This document shows positions 26,201-39,016 of a stretch of 64,000 nt of DNA, piece by piece. The position numbers were made by a program, and so were the translations under genes. Every line of letters starts with the position of its first letter. Position 1 is the stretch's first letter. The stretch is from Xylocopa sonorina (lineage: Eukaryota; Arthropoda; Insecta; Hymenoptera; Apidae). Location: contig NC_135199.1 of assembly GCF_050948175.1 (NCBI RefSeq), forward strand, positions 10,792,501 through 10,856,500, read 5' to 3'. The notes below the pieces were generated by a model, which saw nothing but the letters and a program-made list of their open reading frames with translations, searched no databases and was not told the origin of the DNA.

Positions 26201-27638
26201 GATCGCCATCAGCTACAAGCAGTGGCTCGGTATGAAGGAACACGTGCACCAGGTGAGAGAGCTCGATCGGGAATTATACCGGAAATGGCAATCGTTGCCT
26301 CGCGCGAGATGTTCCGTGAAGATTTCCATCGGAGGCGGTGAATGGGATCGAGGAATTCTTCCGCGATCATTTTTTTTCGGTTGCAAAGAATTCAACTTTA
26401 ACCGTCCAAGTTTTATCTCGATTCAAACTTTTATCGGGGGAACGTACGGGGAATAGTGTTGGGAATAGTTGGCGATGTTTCGTTTGGAGACTCGACGCGA
26501 ATCGAAATTTGATGGAATTTCGCTTCGGGAAGTTTGATCGGCTCTTGCGTTTGACGGGATGAAGTTCAAATGCGTTCGAAGAGTTTGTCGAGCGTTCATA
26601 GCTTTCGATGATAGAAAATCTCGAGCGGAAAATATCGAAATTTTTTTACTTTTTCTTATGGCGCGGACCTATTGTTGTCTTTAAGCGAGATCCGAAGATA
26701 CTGTTGTTATCGCGGAACGAGTAATTACAAATTGCACGTTGCGGTTACAGCAGAGTCCTCGACCGCTTTAATGGCATCGCGTCGACGGCCACCGCTAATA
26801 CTCGAAATCGGCGATTGAATTGAACGCCATTAGCAACCCATATCGGTGATTGGTAGCCACCTCTAAATAGTAGCTCGAATTCACAATCGATAACCACTGT
26901 TGGTGGAACCAAATCGAAAACCGATGATTGCCAGTAAAGTGGTTCCACGATCGAGATGCAAAAATTTCGCATGTAAATGTTAGGCGATTGTCGCTTTAAT
27001 TTTTCGATGCACAGTTATCAGCATAATTACCAAGTTCCACCGTGAATTTTCGCTTTCGAGTTTCATTTATCATCTGAACACTGATACGATGCTCATTAAA
27101 TTAGAAATCAATGACCCCTGCTATTAGTGACACTAGTAATTGCTGATCACCCCTACAAAATAGGCAATCAATGGTGGCCGCTGCTAATACCCCAAATTAA
27201 TAATTAATGATCATCGCCAAACACTTTCAAACAACCAACCAGAGATAACTATCCAATAACAGTCTTCGATAACCACTAAACTTCCACGCAATCATCCCAA
27301 TCACAAATGATCCACCCGCGCCCAACTCTCTAACCCTCTAACCCCTAATGAACCTAACAAAAAAAAAAAGAAAGAACCGTATAAAAAAAACTGAGGACTC
27401 GAACACACCGCAGTCGATGCACTGGAGCACACCAAAGACGAAGGATCGCATGCTGCAGGACGCATCCGGCGAGTCAGCCGGTTCTCCGAGCCACACCGGG
27501 AAGATGCAGCCGCCGAACGCGCACAGAAGAGCATCGGAGGGCGGCGCGAACATCTACTACGGCGCCCGTCGCGACCTTGGCTGGGACTCCGAGGCACCCA
27601 GCGAGGTCGTGAACAAGTTCCGCAACTACGAGATCTAA
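23237..27638 (+). CDS. Jdp: J-domain co-chaperone Jdp / DNAJC12
   Basis: Four exons join with every intron in phase 0: 23237-23320, 25855-25956, 26136-26252 and 27414-27638 (stop included), giving 175 aa. The J domain spans about residues 15-84. Helix II carries the Hsp70-activating HPD at 44-46 (ALQYHPDKN), and helix III/IV ends in SNYDKWRRSG, as in DNAJC12. The family-specific SMHW follows at 102-105, and the protein ends in the diagnostic KFRNYEI. Human DNAJC12 is about 198 aa, so this is full length. DNAJC12 is a cytosolic co-chaperone that helps Hsp70/Hsc70 fold and stabilise phenylalanine, tyrosine and tryptophan hydroxylases; in an insect this would serve dopamine, serotonin and tyrosine metabolism (inferred from family). 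The ATG is preceded by an ATG-free GC-rich leader. Intron 1 is 2.5 kb, intron 2 is 179 bp, intron 3 is 1.2 kb. Identification is very sure. Confidence 0.96.
26750..27260. repeat. Degenerate short tandem repeats in Jdp intron 3
   Basis: A loose unit of roughly 30-40 bp recurs, built on elements such as CGATTG or TGATTG followed by GCCACC/CCACTG and CTAATA/TTAGTA (for example near 26786-26800, 26850-26868, 26910-26930, 27105-27140 and 27170-27200). Copies are strongly diverged in length and sequence. This looks like an old decayed minisatellite; no coding potential is seen. Confidence 0.4.
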
Positions 27639-29404
27639 AGGGCCCAGCCGGCGTTCGCCACCGTGTTGGATCGTCCCTCGGATCGACGATCGCTCGCTGC
27701 GTCCTCAACTTCTACACCTTTTTCGTTCCCCTTTTTTGGTTTTTTCTTGGCAAATTGAAACGAACGGATGAAACAGCATAGCGCGCGCGTTGAATCACGC
27801 GGAGGGGCGAAATCGTTCCTCTAGGTAACACGAATTGCGATAGAGCGTGAATTTATCGTTCGCCATTGTCCAATCGAGGGTGGGTTAGGGGATTGTTCTA
27901 CCGTTGGCTGAGCTGGATGGAGATATCCTTTGTTGCTGTTGCGGTGGATCGAGAAGGTTCGAAGACGGTGGAGAGAGGAATAATTGTTGAATGAATTCTG
28001 TTGGGTTTTCAGGGAGTATATGCGGGCTTTATGCAATCGCGAGAAGGAAATCGGAGATTCAGAGAGATTCTATGGAAGATGTATATCGTTGACACGGAAA
28101 CAGAGGAATACGATTATATTGAAATTGAAGAATGAAAAGAGATTTGTCAAAATTTCCATTTTCGGTGTTACTCTTGAACGTTTCATTCTTTATTTGTCCT
28201 TAAAGGGCGATATTACCGAGTGCAGTACGAATTTTGATCTGGGATGAAACTCGTTCGCATGCTCGGATGGAAAATTGCCGACCAGAGAAGACACGACTTA
28301 TTTGCCCATCCCGATTTAAAGAGAGAGAAAAACGCTTCAGCGAAAGAGCGAGAGATGGAAACTGGAGAACTAGTTTAAAAGTTCGAGGACAGCTCTTTGG
28401 GTTTCTCGAGTGGTCGCTGGTCCCGTTTGCGATTTCCCTCGACGTTCCGGGACCAGTTCAAAGGGGTAGCGATTCATGAGAGAGAAACGCGAGGATCGGT
28501 TGGACGGTGCTTCTTAATGTTGTATCAAGAGAGGATGCTAACCACGCGATTCCACGATGGGAGTCGAACGTAAGAGAATAACTAGTTGTTTCTACTTGTA
28601 ACGTTACTCGCGATAGAGTTTACTTAAGTGGTCCAGTTTCACTCGTTCTTCTACGTAATTCAAATTACTCGCAAGATGATTTATTTTCCAACGAAGAAAT
28701 TATTTCGATGAATGTCGATTCGTTCCAGTTTATTTTCTTTTTCCAATGGAATTGTCAAAGCAGTCGAAAGACTACGATATCACGGATAGTCGCGATTTTC
28801 AACCTCGTACCGCTTAAGTAATTCTCCCATTGTCGAGTAGCTAGAAGAAAAGAGTAACTCGTTGTTTCTACATTGAGCATTCTTCAGCGGAGCACTCGAA
28901 CGGTTTGGCGCTTCGGTTCGTCCGTGATCGTCGGTGAAACTGTTCGAGCAATGCTGCTCCACTGTCGAGCAAATCGATGACGGCGCACTTGTACCTGTGT
29001 CAAACGCAAAAAAAGTATATATCGTTTTCTCTCGACCACACTTCAATGTTCAGACACCCCCGTGACTCCATAGATTTTACATCGCATGCCTTCGTACTTC
29101 GTTCAACCCTTTCGCCAATGCATCCAGCCGCTCGATTTTCCCGCTCTTCTATCCGTCGTTCATATCCACTCGCTTTTTCCATCACTTCTTATCGCTTTCG
29201 ATTGATTCACGAGCAAGACTGAACATGGGAACAACGTGGCGCAGCACGAGGGATCATGCGACGAACAATCCGAACATTCGAGGGGGATGCTCGATTCGAG
29301 CGACACAAATTTCTCTTTCTCTTGAGATCCGACGAGAATCGCTGGTTTTCCAATCGAAAGTTATTTCAGAATCACGTTGCATCGTTAGAACTTTTATTAC
29401 ACCA

Positions 29405-29720
29405 AAGTGAAGGGGTTGACATTTACCATTCCCGCCATTCGTCCATTAAAAGAAGCCCGTTTCCTACCAACGGAAACCAGTCTTTAATATCCCTCGATCT
29501 CCAAGTTATTTCTACGGAATCGTTCTCCATTTTTATTAACCGATCAACAGCGAGTCACGCTGCACCGCTGATCATATATCCCAGTGACGACCAGCTTTAT
29601 TATACTTCTGGAGAATTCAGCGAAAGGGTTGACGACATTACTTCCACGTCCGTTCATTAATCGTCGATAAAAAGAAACCCGTTTCACGACAACGAGTTAC
29701 ATCATTACGACTCGTCCTAT
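29405..29720. repeat. Two diverged direct repeat copies
   Basis: Two segments about 215 bp apart share an ordered series of blocks: GAAGGGGTTGACAT (29410) versus GAAAGGGTTGACGACAT (29624), then CGTCCATTAAAAGAAGCCCG (about 29442) versus GATAAAAAGAAACCCG (about 29665), then CGTTTC and CCAACGG/ACAACGAG. This suggests an old tandem duplication. Confidence 0.4.
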
Positions 29721-31678
29721 CTCCCAGCGACGGCCATTTTCATTGCTCCTCGATTCGCGCGTCATTAGTTTCTCTGTCCCCTTCGTTCGCACCGCCGCCG
29801 CGGATCTCGATAGTTGTAGTCGACGATGGACTTCTCCGTACGCGTCGAACGTCGCTGCGTTCCGCGTTAATTAAAAGACACGTAGCCGGTAGCAGCTAAT
29901 GATCGGCGGTCGAAAATAGCAGCGGTCGACTCGTGTGTATCGATGTGACCTTTTTCTGATATTAGTCGCGCAAGGCTTCGAGGCACGGCTTTGGAAGCGA
30001 TCCGAGTCCCCTCGAGTTCAGTTACGCCCCCGTCGAGGGTTGCGGTTCCGCGGAACCGCTCGACGATGCCGCCTCGAGGACTCGAGACGCGGATCACCTT
30101 GGAAATCGACTAGAACCAGGCTGAGCTAACGATCTGTCATACTCGAAGGCACGCTCGTGTCGAATAACGCCACGCACTATCATCAGCGAATGGGATAAAA
30201 AAATTGTAACAACAAAAACGGAGCACGATACACGGTGTATTACTGATATTCTCTAAACATCGGGTAAAAGAGATAAGGGTGTTATGCAAGCGCGATTTAT
30301 CACGTGTTATTTTTATCTTATTTTCGTTTGGCTTTTATCGATTATTTGGTTGCCAGTGCGTTCGCTGCCAGTCGGATGGCTTTTTTATTATGCTAGGTTA
30401 CGGCGGTTAAATGTAGAACGATAAATTATTGTGTCAGGTAAACGCGATCTATCAATTCTAACGTGCACCCTGCACGCGTGACGTTTATTTCTCAAAGTGG
30501 TTGCGTTTACGCGTGTGCGATGCGATGTCGAACGTGTTAGTGTCAATTCATTAAAATTTCGTTCCTCTTTTCTCTACATTTGTATCACATATCATAAATT
30601 ACACGTATATATGATAAGCTAATTCCCGTAACTAAATAAATGAATATAATAGCTGAGATTTGTCGGTGAATTGGAGGATTTTAAAGAAAAATCGATAGTG
30701 CGTGTAACGATCAATCGTGACGAAACAAACGATCAGGATCGATTTCGTTCTCGATTCTCCACGATTCAAGTTACGTGTTAGTGATACCGATAAGTGTGAT
30801 TCCGTGTTGCAAAAGGGAACCAAATATTATATTAGGAGTACTCGATTTAAAAGAGAGGGAGTACGAAACGGTCGTCGAGAATCGAGAATAGAATGGTTGA
30901 TCTTCGAGATCTCATCAACACTACCCGTGCATCTGTCTTCTGCGTACGAAAAAAAAAAGAAATAATAATAATAACTGATGATGGAGAGGAGGAACGAGGG
31001 AGTAACTCTTGAATCATCCTGTACGTGTGTCGTTCCCACATCTATATTTTTCTAGACGCGTCTCCGTGATTCTGCCTCGTGGAACACCGTGCATCTTCTA
31101 TCTATTTATTATTTCCGCGCGATCGACCTATCGTCGATATCGCGCATCCGGCCGTGGTCGGGGAGGAGCGCGTTTTGTTCGTTGAAAAGAGGGATGAGAA
31201 AAAAAAAATAGGATAGCACCAGGAACGACTGACACGAAATTTTCGTGCCACGCTCGCTGCAATTTCGCGGAGCGTTCGATGAAAAAACGTTTGTTCGAGT
31301 GCTTTCGTTTATCATTCCTCCAGAATATATTTCCAGTTCAGAATTTATTTTTTTTTATCAACAGTTTTGTTTCTTTCTTATGGAGAAAATAAATATGTGC
31401 ATATAAATTTGTTCTGATACGCCGAGTAATTTGTTTGAAAGCGTTTTTGTGCGAGAAATACGACGGTTTTTACTGTTTCGCGTGGAAGGATAACGATTTC
31501 CCGTTTTATTTGTTGGACAACGATGGTTCCTCTCCGACTCGTGAACGCGAGAGTCTCTGTTACGTATTAATATACAAATATATACACGTACATATGTAAT
31601 GTATAAAAAAAAAATATTATATTGTACTCGTCACGCGCTGGACGACGCGACGATATGTATCTGTGCGATTAAAGGTTC

Positions 31679-31684
31679 AATAAA
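31679..31684 (+). terminator. Candidate poly(A) signal AATAAA
   Basis: AATAAA followed by a GT/T-rich stretch (TGTGTTTAATT), the usual downstream context. It is the last good plus-strand signal before the next promoter region and may end Jdp transcription. Confidence 0.3.
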
Positions 31685-31699
31685 TGTGTTTAATTAAGA

Positions 31700-34600
31700 A
31701 GATCCGCCTAGTACGTTCGTTAACCTGCACGCCGAACGTTTCGCTCCAATTTTCACTTTTAATTTAGACCTGAATTCACGCAAATCTCGTTTTCGTACCG
31801 TTTGTGTAGTTTCTAATTAATTCCATTGGATAGGTTGCGTAACGTCGAGCACTTTGCGAGTGCTTCTTATAACTGTAATTAGTTTCGAAAGATACGAAAT
31901 TCAATTACAATATAACTTCATCATTTTTCTATCAATAATTACATTAACTGAGACGAAACAAACAGAAAATTATGCTCTCTAATGGTTCCTTCATACTCCC
32001 ATCTAAAATGCTTTCGATGAAAGAGAAACTAAACGTACACGCGTGTGTCATCGTTAACATCAAACGTGTCTCACCGCAAAGAAAATCCCAATGTTAATTG
32101 CAATTACGATAAACCAACCTCCCGCAAACCAGGACGGTTTCCAGCCAACGCGTCGTTCAATCGAATTTCTCGCGTAAATAATTCACCAACGAGATCGAGT
32201 GAACGGATTCGTAAAACCGATGTGTTTCGCGGAGGAAAAAAAAAAGGTGGCGAGCATTGAATCAACCGAGAGTAACGGGAGGAACAATGGCCGCGGGGGC
32301 TGCTTTGTCGAACGTTGGCGAACTTTCCCTATCTCTGGATGCACCCCGACGGACCAGCCACGCGCGGGACCGTGGCCTAATTCACAACGGAGCGTAATGT
32401 CGGCCCGTTGGTCGAACGGTGCCATTCATGCCGCGTTATCCGACGCGGGCGACGCGCTCGACGGGGATACAGGAACCACCTTTCATGCGACGCCGCGCGT
32501 CGCGACGACTCTTTTCACTCGACGGTCTCGAATGGGAGCGACCGCGTAAAGTAGACGCGGCTCCGCCTTTGTGGACAATTAACATTAGCTCTTTTGTCGA
32601 GCGCCGTCGGAAAACTCGCCTGCGTCCCCTTTTTAATCAGCTGTTATTGAATGGGAGGAGGGGTTGCAGGGACGAAGGAGGCGTATCGATAGTCGCGTAG
32701 TTTCTGTCGGTGAAGTTGGGATTGAAGACGTTGGTAGTGGAGTGATATAGTTATATCAAGTTGTTTTTTGTTGGAAGAGAAGCGATTGATGGACAGAGGG
32801 GATTAGTAGGAAGTCGATAAGGCTTAAATGTCCTGTAAGGGGATATTGTAATTGATGTTGGAGGGGTTGATATAAAGACCAAGGGATTAAATGCAGTTCA
32901 TTACGCAACGAGGCATTAGGAGATCATTGATCATCGAGTGTAAGAAGGCTCCCGGTTTAATGAGCCATTGCTAAGTTTAATTGGTTCCGGGGTATCTTTA
33001 ATTAGCCTCGCGTTTAAAGGGTGTTACGCAAGGCTCACCGTGAAATTGCGGTTTTACTTCCTGTTCTCCTGTAGAAACGTTGTTAATTAGAGATCGATGC
33101 TCGTGGGAAGCTGGGGAGATAGTGATCATAGAAATTGAAACATTCTATGACAAATTCTGAGAATTCCAGGGATTTCGAAGAACATGTTTGAGAGCATCGA
33201 GAACTTCAAGAATTGCAATGATGTACCAAGTAGTATAATTTCGAAAAAGTTCTAAGAACATAATGTCAAGAATTCCATACGATTTGGCAGATATTTATCT
33301 AAAATACGATACTATCACTTTGTTATTCGATATTATGCCACACTGTCACAGCTTTACTAGTTCAATCCGGATATGGAAATAGCACAAGGGTGTAGGTTGC
33401 TCTTCGAGGGGGTTGAAAAACTCGCGGGACCATATTTCGCCGGACGTACACACGTTTTAATAGCCTGTGAACCGTCTTCGTGGACAAAAGGATCGCAAAC
33501 AGCAGGCTGCCGTCAGATAAGCGACCGAAATTGTCGGGGAATCCTTGAAGCGCGAAACGAATGTCTCGCTCCAGTTCCCAATCATCCACCGGCTGGACAC
33601 CGTTCTCTATCGAGGAAACAAAATTCTCCTCGATGTAATCCCCGTCGAGGGTAGAACGTGTCGAATCGGTACGGGGTACGGTTCGCGGTATAAAATAACA
33701 ATTAGTAGCGGGCCTCTCGTTTTCTTTTTTTTTTTATTATTATTTTTTGACCCATTTTTATCCGACACAGACTCGACGACATTTCGATCGATGTTCCACA
33801 TCGTCGCTTCCGTTATTTTCGTCTGATCGACTTGTGCCTAACTTTTGTACATCGACGAAGTCGTCGCGACGAGATTAGATTCTGTGTGGGCTTAATGGCC
33901 CGTTTCTTATCAATTTCCGGTAGATTGAATAGTTCGCGAGTTTGCGAGACGATACCAAGAAACTTTTCGATTCGAACGCTACTGGGATGAGACTCGTATG
34001 CAAATATTTTCCGTTTACTAAGATTTCGCTTGTTGTGGGATTATTATCCGCGCACGACGAGGCTTGTAACGAGTTTTGTCTTTGGCGATGCGGGGGATTG
34101 AGACGTAATCTGTTTCCCTTGGCAAGTTTGTACTCTCTGACATTATTACTGGGTCGTGAAACTTTGTGACGTTTCATTCAATCGGGAAATCACGTTTCTA
34201 CGCGAAATTGCCACGAGATAACTACAGAGATAGTGTCAACAACATAAATCGTCGAAATCAATTCCAAAGTTTCAAAGAAATTTTAATTAAGTTCATCGTT
34301 CATCGCCCATCAGCTTAATTAAACGTACAAAGATTCCCAAATAAAAGCCTCAGTTCGCAAATGCAGAGCAACACCTACAATTATCTCGAGCTATAGACAA
34401 ACGATCCATTAACGAACGCGGTTCCAGGCACCCCCGAGGAACCGAATGCGCTCCCGAGGATCCGCCTAAGTGGAAACGCTTCTCGGAATCGCATTCCGCG
34501 GCATCACGGTATCGCGCGTGAAACCACGTTAATGCATTCTCCACGGGACGGTACGCACCCATCCTCCCTCGTCAGACGATACAACGGGATAATGCACGGA

Positions 34601-37600
34601 TCGCTTCCGTCCGCCCATTAACCCGAAATATCGGGCAACGTTAACCAGCTGCGCGGCGACACCGTGATACAGGGGTGGCGTAGGCTCCTCCGGGAGCCAT
34701 TGTCGCGGACAGGCTGCGTTCGCCAGATAACAGGAGAGCCCGTGGCCTTTCGAACCTGGCTGGTAAACTTTGACCTAACGGATGGGAACTGGATCAAGTT
34801 CAGGCATCTCCCGCTTTGGGGATCGATTCCACCGGCTGGCCGCCAAGCGGTGTGTTCCTCGCTGGCCGAGGGTGGTTAAAAATGGTCCACACTCTGTAAG
34901 TTACGTGTTTGGATCTGGCGAACGCATCGCAAAGGTGACCTTCCGGAGTTTTTTCCTCCCTCGTCGCGCACTGCACGGACGTCTGTGCACGGGGATATCG
35001 ATTTTGTGATGTAAACGGTACGTATGTTTCGCGTTTGGCAGACCTGTAGCGGATGTAAGTTTATATAATTTTGTAACGTGTTTGTCAGTGGCTGATAGCC
35101 GTGAAATTATCGATTTTTCGATGTTGAAGGTATGCGTGTTTTGGATTCACAGGATACGTAAACAGCACTGGTTGCTTAAATTTAATTATCACTTTTATGG
35201 ATCGTATTGCGGCTCAGATATTTGTTGAACTTGTTAGTGAGACGTTGGTACGGTCACGTGGAAAGTGTGTGGTTGAAGGTTTATGAGCGATTCGTTGATA
35301 TTTGGCACAGTAGTAATGGAACTTAATCGAGAAGTTACTATTTAGTTTACTACCCTTAACTTGTACATGTCCAATACAAGTTATGATGGAAAATTCTCTA
35401 CACTTTATCTCTACAACTTCTCATACTTGTAACTATACGATATTATACCCGTATCACTCTATTACACCTACGTGTATATACATATCTGATTAATATTTGT
35501 TTTCTTTAAATGAAAAGGAATTACATCCAACAAAAGACGTACGTGCATACGTATTCAGGGGGGTTGAATACGCGCACTGATGAACGTGAATGGATTCAGT
35601 AAGTACCAGACGCCTACATCAGTGAAACCGAGCTGTGTTTACGGATACCGGAATTTCGCTCGAAGAGCTCACCGATGCAAAAATAGCACTAAATTGCAAC
35701 GCTGCATTTCCATGCATACGCATTAATTTTCGCGAATTATCGCAGAATTTTTAATGATATCCTCCACGAGACTTGCGGTCTAATTTGTTAGCAATTAAGT
35801 CGTTTCATTAATTTATCATTGGTGTCACGTTTAAGTGGCTTTCTCATGCGTTCGATGGGATCGAGGATCACGGACATCTGAGAACATGGTTTCTAATAAT
35901 CGCATCAGGAGAAGTTAGGCTGGAATTCTAAGCGGATGATTAAAAATTGAACGAGTAACTTTAGGGTCGTATCCAACCTCGTTTAAAATGTATTCCTCTC
36001 CTCGTCCGTGTATACTTCGTCGAATTCTATGCATCGCTAACTAACGCCATTTAATACCATCAGAATGGGACACCATAAAGTCTGTCGTAGACGGTTTCGA
36101 GTGCTAACAGAGTAAGTTCCACTTCAAAGGCAGCTATTTTTAATAGCCTCAGAAGTAGCCTTAAAAAAATCCCTAAAATTTCTTTAGATATTTACATTAA
36201 GAAGTTATCCTATTCCAAGAATCTTTGAGGACAACATTCTCCAGAATATATTTTCTTCGTTCCTCGAAAGATTAATAAAGAACCTTGATAGAACCAAAGA
36301 AGAAGCCATCCTTCGAAGGACTGACGATGGATTTAAAAATTCAGTGAATTGCAATAGTCGAGTCAACTCGCTTATTTCGTAACGCGCAAGGGGGTGGCTT
36401 TCCAAATAAGCTGCAAACGTTTCGTAACGTCGATTGTGCAACAAATTACGCAACGCGGTTCGCAATGACGTTTAATATCGGGTTGCGCGACCGAGCAACA
36501 TTCATCCCGTTGTTACGAGCCACTTTTACGAGACCGCAGGCGTCTATAATGGATGGCATAAATTCCTGGCATAAGATTGTCATAGAAGAAGCGACTACCC
36601 TATCGAAACTTTTATACGGAGCTCTGATCGGGTCGCTCTGAGCGTGTGTCGCAAAGAAATTTCATTTCACGAGTAACTGGGACAAGAGAAAACGGAGAAA
36701 GGTTATGGAGGAGCAAGGAGAAAAACTTTCTGGAGGAACGTGCAAGGAGAACTGCAGTTTGATGCAAATAGACTACGCGAGTGTTGCATCACTACGCTCA
36801 TTTTATTTTTATCGTGACAAATAAATGACGCGTAACCCGTGGAAATAGGTAAATCGCGCGTCGCGAATGGAAAGCGTAATTTAAAAATCATTTCGCCGCA
36901 TCCTCGGTTCATAATAACTACTATTAAACACCGGCTTAGAAACGAGGAAGAATCCAATCGTAGTCCGACATCTTTCATCAATAACGACTTCTTCTAATCC
37001 CTCCAAACGAATGTTCTTTAGATCTCTGGCGGTAACCAGGACTCTCCTTAATCCCCGTGCAGATTCATCAGAAAAAGACCGATTGAGATCCCCGCAGCAA
37101 GATGAAAAGATGGGTATAAGAGGTGTGCGACGGGGTGCAGTAGCAAAAGAAGGGACAAGGAGCAGCAGGATCGTGAAGGGCGGCGGTTGGCCCAATAAAG
37201 GGTGGAACGGCGTGGAGATAAAGAGAGGACCGTGTAGGAGGGCAAGGAAATATAGATTGCTCGAGAACGACGAAGTTAGTCCACGGAGGAGGGAGAAGGA
37301 CACACACACGTACGGATCGATCCGGAGGACTATTCCGTGGGTGTCGTGTTTCGTCTCACTCCCACCGAGGGGACTCCATTCAAAAGGAACGAAGGGGATG
37401 GATATTGGTCCACTAATTCGGTTCCGATGGGAAATTGCGAGCCGTGCATGCATTAGACTAACGTCGCCACCCCATAGAAGATGACCCAGTGAAGTCTGCC
37501 AATAGCCCTTGATGGAGGTCATCGATTAAGGGCGCAGTTCGCCTGATCGTTTCCTTTTCCGGGAATACAGACGTCAGTTTTGTGAACGATCGTGTGCGAT

Positions 37601-38530
37601 CGTGTCGTTGGGTAAATGTGAGAGTTCGCCATGTAAATTCGTCGGTCAATTCGATGGTGAATGGCTCGTATGGCGGGAGAGCACTCTCGCGCTGAAATTG
37701 GGAACGAGCACTTCCGGTTGACGCACGGCGCGCTGGATAAGTGGGCGAAGTAAATAGATACGTTTGTTCTCCTTTGTTGAGGATGTTTGGAAAGGGTGTG
37801 ACTGGAGGGTGGAGGTCTTCAAACAGGGGAATGTAAGCTGAGCGATTTTTCTGTGCGAGCAGTCTGCTACTATGCTTTAAATATTACAGGTTGTTCCGTA
37901 GAGCGTATACAGAAAAGTAATACTAAATGTTATAAATAAGTTAAACGAATGCACTTCGAAATATAACTTTGGAGAACTAATGTATCGTTCTCCATTGAGA
38001 TTCAGAATGTAATTGTAGAAGCACAGAGGTTGACCTGTATTCGCGTAATCGTGTGCAATAAGTCATGAAACTTAAGAAGATTATTTGGCTATCTAAGGTC
38101 GACTCTAATCATTCGATATCAATAGTTCAGGATTTGCAAACGTTTATTGCATGTGACATTATTTTATGGCTTATCGGTAGAATGAAGTAACGAACGTTAT
38201 AAACGAGCTTACAAGCTACATGCTACGCAGGAAATACAATGACTCCTTGATGTCGTAGCCTCGTGATCAATCGATTCGAAATAGTCGCTGTGAAGTGAGC
38301 TGCTTCAGCTTATTCGATCTAACATTATCCCTTATACGTGGCAACAATGAATCGTAACAATTTTACTTGATTCAAACATGTATCAGTGACGATATTTCAG
38401 TCGATACCGATATAAAGACGAATCACATTATCGATCAAACTTATACAAGGATTATTTACATCGTGCAGCGTTAATAAATCGCGGCAAAAATTCGTTTCCT
38501 TCTTGATAATTCTAACATACAAAACATTGC
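31700..38530. other. Stretch without a recognised gene
   Basis: Nearly 7 kb with no recognised domain. The longest frame, 213 codons on the minus strand at 36881-37522, faces a purine-rich plus strand and overlaps a 157-codon plus-strand frame, so its openness is explained by composition. Downstream exons of the minus-strand transcript starting near 38.59 kb could lie here but were not found. Confidence 0.4.
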
Positions 38531-38534
38531 TTAC

Positions 38535-38586
38535 CAATGATGAATTTGAAGCGATCGAAATTCTGCCATATTGCGTCGCCTTCCAT
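38535..38586 (-). CDS. Putative first coding exon of an unknown minus-strand gene
   Basis: ATG at 38586-38584 opens 17 codons (MEGDAIWQNFDRFKFII) and the segment ends at a consensus donor, CATTG|GTAAGC, leaving phase 1. It lies just left of a divergent CCAAT promoter, where a transcript start is expected. No partner exon was found further left, so the protein cannot be named. It could also be a 5' UTR exon with a short upstream frame. Confidence 0.35.
38565..38575. promoter_or_regulatory. GCCATATTGCG element, copy 1
   Basis: The 11-mer GCCATATTGCG occurs here and again at 38915-38925, 350 bp apart on either side of the CCAAT pair. It contains the GCCAT core recognised by YY1/Pho-type zinc fingers. 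The copy here overlaps the putative minus-strand coding start. Confidence 0.4.
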
Positions 38587-38851
38587 TGTCTGTCCCCCAC
38601 TGTCGAATTTGCAGCAAAATAACTTCCAAGTACAGCGATGTGGCGTCATTTAAGTGCACTAATCGTTTAATGAAGTAACCGTCACAATATTGTTACGCGC
38701 AATATTAACTTTACACTCTTAATGTCAAGATTTCGACGAAAAAAGGACCGGCGCGAATCGTAGTTTGAATCGTTTCGAGGTGTTTCGAATACTGAGCAGT
38801 GTTACCAAATGTAATATTAGTTGCTCGTCACATCTCTGTCGGCGTATCAAT

Positions 38852-38895
38852 CTGATTGGCCAGCGACTGCTGCTGGTAATAGCTCGGCCAATCAG
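38852..38895. promoter_or_regulatory. Divergent CCAAT-box promoter core
   Basis: CTGATTGGCC at 38852-38861 and its exact reverse complement GGCCAATCAG at 38886-38895 form a perfect 10-bp inverted repeat with a 24-bp spacer. Each arm is a strong NF-Y (CCAAT) site, and paired sites of this kind are typical of bidirectional promoters. Exon-like segments with consensus donors flank it on both sides (38535 minus, 39391 plus). Confidence 0.6.
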
Positions 38896-38914
38896 CGTAC
38901 GCACAGGTTCGTCC

Positions 38915-38925
38915 GCCATATTGCG
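38915..38925. promoter_or_regulatory. GCCATATTGCG element, copy 2
   Basis: Exact second copy of the 11-mer at 38565, preceded by CC (CCGCCATATTGCG). It lies 20 bp to the right of the right CCAAT arm, in the expected position for a plus-strand proximal element. Confidence 0.4.
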
Positions 38926-39016
38926 CTGTATGTCGCGACACACAGCGTCCCCAGTGTTCGAGTTGTCTCGCGTCGCGCAACATGTGAATTTTCGCGTCAC
39001 GAAAATTCGGAATATC

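Larger units (their letters stand above)
27639..31684 (+). other. Possible long Jdp 3' UTR or intergenic DNA
   Basis: No gene is recognised after the Jdp stop. I noted no AATAAA in the first kilobase or so after the stop. Candidates occur at 30635-30640, 31388-31393 (in AAAATAAATA) and 31679-31684. If the last is used the 3' UTR is about 4 kb. Open frames here are short and unmatched. Confidence 0.35.

Noticed and set aside
36205..36465. 86-codon minus-strand frame that looks protein-like (LLHNRRYETFAAYLESHPLA)
   Set aside because: Considered as a later exon of the transcript starting at 38586, but no phase-1 compatible acceptor was convincing and no family was recognised.
36881..37522. 213-codon minus-strand open frame, hydrophobic and Pro-rich
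   Set aside because: The opposite strand is purine-rich and itself open for 157 codons, so lack of stops follows from composition. No domain, signal or splice context supports it.
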